From NCBI GenBank assembly GCA_017633865.1, contig JAGBOM010000067.1:1-6727 (forward strand): DNA of 6,727 bases, given 5' to 3'. Below, one piece after another: positions 1 through 3,998 of the stretch (positions are counted from its first letter, which is position 1; every line of letters starts with the position of its first letter). Under the pieces are notes generated by a model. That model was not told the origin of the DNA and did not search any database. It saw nothing but the letters and a program-made list of their open reading frames with translations. The translations under genes and the position numbers were made by a program. Source of the DNA: Opitutales bacterium (lineage in GTDB: Bacteria; Verrucomicrobiota; Verrucomicrobiia; Opitutales; Intestinicryptomonadaceae).

Positions 1-1415
1 ACCCCACATACTTCGTGCCCCGCAGAATGGACGAGGGCTACGGCCTCAGCAAGGTGGCGCTAAAAAGGGCTTTCGCCAACGGCAAGCCCGACCTGCTTGT
101 GGCGCTCGACTGCGGCACCAACGCCGACGAGGCAATAGCGTATATTTTAAGCGAGGGCATAGACTTGATTGTGGTAGACCACCACCAGTCAAAAGAGGGC
201 AAAAACGAGGGCGGCTACATACTCGTAAACCCGCACGTTTACGACCTCACCGCCGCCCCCTGGAAAAACCTCTGCACAGTCGGCCTCGTCTTTAAGCTCA
301 TACACGCGCTTTTAAAGGAGATGCGCCTGTGCGGCGACCCGCGCTCATACACGCTGAATTTGAAGGATTATCTCGACCTTGTGTCGCTCGGCACAATCGC
401 CGACCTCGTTCCCCTCGTCGACGAAAACAGAATACTCGCCCGCTACGGAATAAAGAGGCTCAAAAGCACGCGCCGCAAGGGCATACAGGCGCTGATTCAG
501 GCAAGCGGAATCTCTTTGGGAGACGAAATCACCCCGATAGACATATCGTTTAGGCTCGGGCCCAGAATAAACGCAAGCGGCCGCCTTGCGGACGCCTCCC
601 TGCCGCTTGACATGCTCTTGGGCGACGACTTCACCACATGCTTCAGGGCGGCCTGCGAGCTTAACGACATCAACAAGGAGCGTCAGGAAATCGAGCGCGG
701 CGTGTTCGAGGAGGCGATGAAAAAAATCTCCGCCGAAAACCTTTCCGCCGACCCCTGCATAGTCGTGTTCGGCAAAAACTGGCACCCGGGGGTTGTCGGC
801 ATTATAGCCGGCAAGCTAAGCCGCGAATTCAACCGCCCCGTAATCGTTTTCGGCGAGACCGACAACGGCTACACAAAGGGCTCGGGCAGAAGCGTGGCGG
901 GCTGCGACATGGTCGACTGCCTCTCGCACTGCACGGAATTTTTGGGCAGCTGGGGCGGGCACCCGATGGCCGTCGGAGTCTCCGTAAAGGAGAACAAAAT
1001 GGCGGACTTTAGAAAGCGCCTCAACGAGGTAATCCGCAAAAAGATGGAAAGCGGAGTGTCCTTCGAGCCCGAGCTTAACGTGTCGCTTGTGCTCGCCCAC
1101 GAAGACATTTGCATGGAGCTTTTGGACGAGCTTGAAATGCTCCACCCCTTCGGCGAGGGCAACAAGGAGCCCGTTTTCGCCATAAAAAACATAGCGCTCG
1201 AAAAGCCCGTCGAAATTTTCGGCGGCGGCCAAAACTTTAAATTCCAGTTTCCGCTCGCAAACGGCGGCTGGCTTAACGCCGTGGCGTGGAGAATGGCGGG
1301 CAAAATACCGCCCGTGGGAGAGAGGCTGGATTTCGCAATGCACCTTTCCTGGAACAGATGGAACAGGCGCAAAACCCCGCAGGCCACGATTGTCGACTGG
1401 CGGAAGTCTGTCTAA
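1..1415 (+). CDS. recJ: Single-stranded-DNA-specific 5'-3' exonuclease RecJ, 5'-truncated by the window edge
   Basis: RecJ degrades single-stranded DNA 5' to 3' in the cytoplasm, acting in RecF-type recombination, mismatch repair and rescue of stalled forks. The frame is open to the left edge (TYFVPRRMDEGYGL matches the family's IPNRxxEGYGL), so the GTG at 15-17 is not the start. Numbering from that GTG, the visible motifs are DCG (32-34), DHH (55-57), SLGTIADLVPL (124-134), GPRINASGRL (182-191), WHPGVVGIIAGKL (256-268), then the DHHA1 signatures GSGRS (289-293) and GGHP (314-317). HPFGEGNKEPVF (377-388) opens the C-terminal OB-type domain. About 100 N-terminal residues, including the DxD metal motif I, should lie upstream. 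The remaining catalytic motifs are intact, so the enzyme is probably active. The stop is TAA 1413-1415, and the permease gene starts 12 bases later. RecJ assignment is very secure; other DHH phosphoesterases lack this full domain series. Confidence 0.96.
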   Translation, partial: PTYFVPRRMDEGYGLSKVALKRAFANGKPDLLVALDCGTNADEAIAYILSEGIDLIVVDHHQSKEGKNEGGYILVNPHVYDLTAAPWKNLCTVGLVFKLIHALLKEMRLCGDPRSYTLNLKDYLDLVSLGTIADLVPLVDENRILARYGIKRLKSTRRKGIQALIQASGISLGDEITPIDISFRLGPRINASGRLADASLPLDMLLGDDFTTCFRAACELNDINKERQEIERGVFEEAMKKISAENLSADPCIVVFGKNWHPGVVGIIAGKLSREFNRPVIVFGETDNGYTKGSGRSVAGCDMVDCLSHCTEFLGSWGGHPMAVGVSVKENKMADFRKRLNEVIRKKMESGVSFEPELNVSLVLAHEDICMELLDELEMLHPFGEGNKEPVFAIKNIALEKPVEIFGGGQNFKFQFPLANGGWLNAVAWRMAGKIPPVGERLDFAMHLSWNRWNRRKTPQATIVDWRKSV

Positions 1416-1427
1416 CCCCCGCAAAAA

Positions 1428-2684
1428 ATGCGCAAATCTAAAAATCCGTGGCTTTGGCTGCCCCCGCTTTATTTTATGGAGGGGCTGCCCAACGTTGTGG
1501 TGTCGGTTGCGGCGGTGGTTTTTTATTCGGATTTGGGGCTTTCGCCGTCGGCGGTGGCGGCGCTTACAAGCACGCTTTATTTGCCCTGGGTTTTGAAGCC
1601 GTTTTGGAGCCCGATAGTAGACGGATACTCAAGCAAGCGCAGGTGGATATTGGCGGCGGCTATGGCTTTCGCGGCGGCGTTTGCGGCGCTGGCGCTGGCG
1701 CCTTTTTCGGAAAAGCGAATAGTAGTTTCGGCGGCGGCGTTCTGGATATTGGCGGCGTCCTCCGCTACTTTCGACATCGCCGCCGACGGCTTTTACATGA
1801 TGGCTTTGGACAAAAAGCGGCAGGCGTTTTTTGTCGGGATTAGAAACTCTTTTTACAGGGTCGCGGTCGTCGCGGGGCAAGGCGGGCTTGTGTGGCTTGC
1901 GGGGGCGTTCGCCTCCAAATTCGGGGCGGAAAAAAACGCGGCGTGGGGCGGGGCTTTCGCGGTTTGCGCGGCGCTGTGCCTTTCGGCGGTTTTCGCGCTT
2001 AAAAAATCTCTTCCAACCCCCGCCGAGGACGCCCCCCGAAAGATAGAGTCCGCCGCCGCGCTTTACGCGGATTTCAAGGCGTGCTTCGTCGGGTTTTTCG
2101 CGCGGAAAAACATTTTTATAATCCTCTTTTACATTTTGTTTTACAGATTCTCCGAGGCTCAGCTTTCCAAAATCGTGCCGATATTTTTGCGCGCGGACAG
2201 AGCCGAGGGCGGGCTCGGATATTCGCTTGAAACTTTCGGGGCGATTCAAAGCGCGGCGCCGCTTGCGCTTTTCTTGGGCGGAATTTTGGGCGGAATTTAC
2301 ATCTCGAAAAGGGGGCTTAAAAAATCGATTTTGACAATGGCCGCCTTCATGAATCTGCCGAACATAGTCTATATCCTTCTTGCGCGCTTTCAGCCCGAAA
2401 GCCCCGCGGTGGCCTGCGCGGGAATTTGCGTCGAGCAGTTCGGCTACGGCTTCGGGTTCGCGGGGTACATGATGTACCTTATCGAGGCCTCGAGCGGGGA
2501 GTTTAAGACCGCGTTTTACGCCGTCTGCACGGGGCTTATGGCGCTCGGGCTTGTTCTGCCCGGGGCGGTTTCGGGCGCGATTTTGGAGAGGGCGGGCTTT
2601 TTCAACTTCTTCGTCTGGGCGCTCGCCGCAACCGCCGTAAGCTTCGCCGCGAGCTTTTTGGCGCAAAGAAGGATTGCGGATTAG
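1428..2684 (+). CDS. MFS permease of the AmpG / PAT (peptide-acetyl-CoA-drug transporter) family
   Basis: This 418-residue inner-membrane protein has about 12 predicted hydrophobic segments, roughly at 14-33, 44-62, 73-92, 98-117, 138-163, 173-191, 228-248, 268-292, 299-319, 328-352, 362-386 and 390-412. A polar loop (192-227) separates the two six-helix halves. Family marks are LYFMEGLP in TM1, LPWVLKPFWSPIVDGYSSKR (52-71, the motif-A region), and SSATFDIAADGFYM (111-124), which matches the AmpG-like pattern SATxDIAxD. AmpG carries anhydromuropeptides into the cytoplasm for cell-wall recycling, but related PAT proteins carry other solutes, so the substrate is unproven and no symbol is given. 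The subtype resembles permeases I know from Bacteroidetes and Verrucomicrobia. The start is the ATG at 1428, which gives the usual short polar N-terminus (MRKSKNPW). It sits 12 bases after recJ behind CCCCCGCAAAAA, with no Shine-Dalgarno. It is probably co-transcribed with recJ. The end overlaps the SET gene tail to tail. Confidence 0.9.
   Translation: MRKSKNPWLWLPPLYFMEGLPNVVVSVAAVVFYSDLGLSPSAVAALTSTLYLPWVLKPFWSPIVDGYSSKRRWILAAAMAFAAAFAALALAPFSEKRIVVSAAAFWILAASSATFDIAADGFYMMALDKKRQAFFVGIRNSFYRVAVVAGQGGLVWLAGAFASKFGAEKNAAWGGAFAVCAALCLSAVFALKKSLPTPAEDAPRKIESAAALYADFKACFVGFFARKNIFIILFYILFYRFSEAQLSKIVPIFLRADRAEGGLGYSLETFGAIQSAAPLALFLGGILGGIYISKRGLKKSILTMAAFMNLPNIVYILLARFQPESPAVACAGICVEQFGYGFGFAGYMMYLIEASSGEFKTAFYAVCTGLMALGLVLPGAVSGAILERAGFFNFFVWALAATAVSFAASFLAQRRIAD
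1644..1757 (+). repeat. 15-base in-frame direct repeat in the permease gene (1644-1658 and 1743-1757)
   Basis: TGGATATTGGCGGCG occurs twice, 99 bases apart and in the same frame. It encodes Trp-Ile-Leu-Ala-Ala at residues 73-77 (start of TM3) and 106-110 (TM4). The surrounding sequence is rich in GCG alanine codons, so chance reuse of the same codons in hydrophobic helices is the simplest explanation. Confidence 0.6.
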
Positions 2685-3211
2685 CCGCGCTTTGCCGAGG
2701 GGCGGGCGCGCTTATTTTTGCGGGTTCTGGCGAGGATTTTTTTAAGTTTTAGCCTGTCCGCCTCCGCCACGATGTAGCCCGCGCAGTTCGGCTTGCCGCA
2801 CCTGCACGGGTGGCGGAAAAAATGCTCCAGGGCGTATCCGTAGTCGTACAAAAGCTCCTCGCCCTTTTTGATGTCGCATTTCGCGAAAAACCAAATTTCG
2901 CCGCCCTCGCAAACCGCCTCGCAGTTCGTTGAGCAGGCGTGGTTTATAAAGCGCGCGTCGTTGTATTCAAAATTGCCGTCGATGTCGAATTCGCCGTCGA
3001 GCTCGAAAATGTAAACCGCGCCTTCGCCGCTGCGCTTTGCCTTGCGCTCCTGCTCCAATCCCCGGCGGGCGGACTCCTCCTTTGAAATTTTCTCGCCCAA
3101 ATACTTTAAGACGCGCTCGCCCTTTTTGATGTCGCGCGAGGCGAAAAGCCCGAAGCCGTGAATTTCGGACTTCTTAACTTCGTACATCTTTTGCGGGACG
3201 GTTTCCGCCAT
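2681..3211 (-). CDS. Stand-alone SET-domain protein lysine methyltransferase with post-SET zinc cluster
   Basis: SET enzymes transfer methyl from S-adenosylmethionine to protein lysines. The 176-residue protein is essentially a bare SET domain. HGFGLFA (18-24) is the first cofactor loop, followed by YLGE (37-40), an insert region (about 45-80), RFINHACSTNC (87-97) with the NHxCxxNC core, and ELLYDYGY (119-126) with the catalytic-tyrosine motif. CRCGKPNC (136-143) is the post-SET; C97, C136, C138 and C143 can form its zinc site. The last ~23 residues are Lys/Arg-rich. All key motifs are intact, so an active enzyme is expected; the target is unknown. Eukaryote-like SET proteins occur in chlamydiae, Legionella and some environmental bacteria, where chromatin proteins or ribosomal-type targets have been proposed. 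I chose the ATG at 3211, three bases after the panB stop; Met9 is an alternative start. It is last of three coupled genes. The SET assignment is very secure, substrate specificity is not. Confidence 0.93.
   Translation of the reverse strand: MAETVPQKMYEVKKSEIHGFGLFASRDIKKGERVLKYLGEKISKEESARRGLEQERKAKRSGEGAVYIFELDGEFDIDGNFEYNDARFINHACSTNCEAVCEGGEIWFFAKCDIKKGEELLYDYGYALEHFFRHPCRCGKPNCAGYIVAEADRLKLKKILARTRKNKRARPSAKRG
2686..2719 (+). terminator. Weak candidate terminator hairpin after the permease stop
   Basis: CGCGC (2686-2690) can pair with GCGCG (2706-2710) across a 15-base loop, followed by CTTATTTTT (2711-2719). It begins two bases after the permease stop and lies wholly inside the 3' end of the opposing SET gene, where it encodes the basic tail. 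The stem is only 5 bp and the loop is long, so this is a tentative call. No better terminator is visible for the recJ-permease transcript. Confidence 0.2.
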
Positions 3212-3220
3212 GTTTTATTC
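3205..3220 (-). promoter_or_regulatory. panB/SET junction: 3-base gap, probable translational coupling
   Basis: Read on the - strand, panB ends CCC GAA TAA, then AAC, then the SET ATG. No purine-rich Shine-Dalgarno lies in the preceding 20 bases. The start is close enough to the stop for ribosomes finishing panB to restart. The same layout, CGAATAA-NNN-ATG, recurs at the AsmA-like/panB junction (3986-3998). Coupling is inferred from spacing only. Confidence 0.45.
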
Positions 3221-3988
3221 GGGAAATTTCCCGCTTTTGACTTCGGAGACGAAACCCGAAAAAGCCCGCATTGATTCGCCGCGCAAATCCGCGTACTTTT
3301 TGGCGAAGGCCGGAATCCAGTCGCCGAGGCCGAGAACGTCGGTCGAGACCAGCACCTGCCCGTCGCAGTGAGGGCCCGAGCCTATGCCGATTGTGGGGAT
3401 TGACACGCTTTCGGTCGCCTCTTTCGCGGCGAGGGGGTCGGCCTTCTCAATCACTATCGAAAACGCGCCCGCCCGCTCGAGCGTTTTGGCGTCGGCAACA
3501 AGGGCGCGGCGCTCCTCGGGAGTCTTGGCGAAAGTTCTGTAACCGCCCGTTTTCATAAGCTGCTGTGGCATCAGGCCTATGTGCGCCATTACGGGAATGC
3601 CCGCGTTGGCAAGGCGGGAGAGCTTTTCGGCAAGAGAGGCTCCGCCCTCGATTTTTACGGCGTCGGCGCCCAGCCTGATAAATTCGGCGCAGGCGTCCAA
3701 AAGCCTGTCGAAAGAGTAGTGGCAGACGGCGAAGGGCAGGTCGGCAATGAGCATCGCCTTTGGCTTTGCGCGCGCGGCCATCGCGACATGGTGGAACATG
3801 TCCTCAAGCCTTACGGGGATAGTCGAGGCGTGCCCCATAAAGGTGTTGCCGACGGAGTCGCCCACTAAAATCGCGTCGACGCCCGCGTCGTCGGCAAGCC
3901 GCGCGAAGATTGCGTCGTAGGCGGTTAAAACGGCGATTTTTTCCGCGCCTTTTTTTTGGATGAAATCTCTTGTTGAAGTCTTTTTCAT
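3215..3988 (-). CDS. panB: 3-methyl-2-oxobutanoate hydroxymethyltransferase (ketopantoate hydroxymethyltransferase)
   Basis: PanB transfers a hydroxymethyl group from 5,10-methylenetetrahydrofolate to alpha-ketoisovalerate, giving ketopantoate, the first committed step toward pantothenate and CoA; it is cytoplasmic. At 257 residues it has the usual length (E. coli 264) and the TIM-barrel motifs in order: LTAYDA (21-26), VGDS (42-45, metal Asp44), IADLPF (81-86, metal Asp83), VKIEGG (111-116), AHIGLMPQ (135-142, His136), VIEKADP (179-185, Glu181 at the catalytic-base position), IPTIGIGSG (197-205) and the terminal KFPE. Two positions look atypical: Ala54 where the family usually has an acidic residue (GHDST in E. 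coli), and AVCHYSF after DLPF instead of the common MxY stretch. The start ATG (3986-3988) lies three bases after the AsmA-like stop with no Shine-Dalgarno, so translation probably depends on coupling. No panC or panD is in view. Confidence 0.96.
   Translation of the reverse strand: MKKTSTRDFIQKKGAEKIAVLTAYDAIFARLADDAGVDAILVGDSVGNTFMGHASTIPVRLEDMFHHVAMAARAKPKAMLIADLPFAVCHYSFDRLLDACAEFIRLGADAVKIEGGASLAEKLSRLANAGIPVMAHIGLMPQQLMKTGGYRTFAKTPEERRALVADAKTLERAGAFSIVIEKADPLAAKEATESVSIPTIGIGSGPHCDGQVLVSTDVLGLGDWIPAFAKKYADLRGESMRAFSGFVSEVKSGKFPE
3220..3233. repeat. 14-base perfect palindrome at the 3' end of panB
   Basis: CGGGAAATTTCCCG is its own reverse complement. It covers the last codons of panB (Gly-Lys-Phe-Pro and the first base of the final Glu codon) just upstream of the SET start. 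As RNA it could fold only into a short stem (5 bp with a 4-base loop). It may simply reflect the conserved C-terminal xxFP of PanB and the local codon choice. Confidence 0.5.
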
Positions 3989-3998
3989 AAATTATTCG
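3986..3998 (-). promoter_or_regulatory. AsmA-like/panB junction: 3-base gap, probable translational coupling
   Basis: On the - strand the sequence runs CGAATAA TTT ATG: the Glu codon and TAA stop of the AsmA-like gene, three spacer bases, then the panB start. No Shine-Dalgarno is recognisable upstream. There is no room for a promoter other than inside the AsmA-like coding sequence, so panB expression is likely tied to the upstream gene. Confidence 0.45.

Noticed and set aside
15..17. GTG at 15 as the recJ start
   Set aside because: The frame is open upstream and encodes TYF in line with the RecJ family. Starting here would drop the essential N-terminal metal motif.
816..1424. - strand open frames opposite recJ (also 345-785 and 869-1387)
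   Set aside because: recJ motifs run unbroken through this region, and the antisense products show no domain.
1390..1596. Short + frame overlapping the recJ end and permease start (and 1448-1843)
   Set aside because: These are out-of-frame shadows in GCG-rich sequence. The permease frame starting at 1428 has the family's expected N-terminus.
2639..2659. AAGCT/AGCTT hairpin followed by TTTTT near the permease 3' end as a terminator
   Set aside because: It lies inside the coding sequence before the stop codon, has a 5-bp stem, and would be covered by translating ribosomes. On the - strand it lacks a following T-run.
1629..2666. 345-codon - strand open frame opposite the permease
   Set aside because: Its product is Arg/Lys/Gly-rich with no family signature, while the + strand frame has clear PAT-family motifs and helices.
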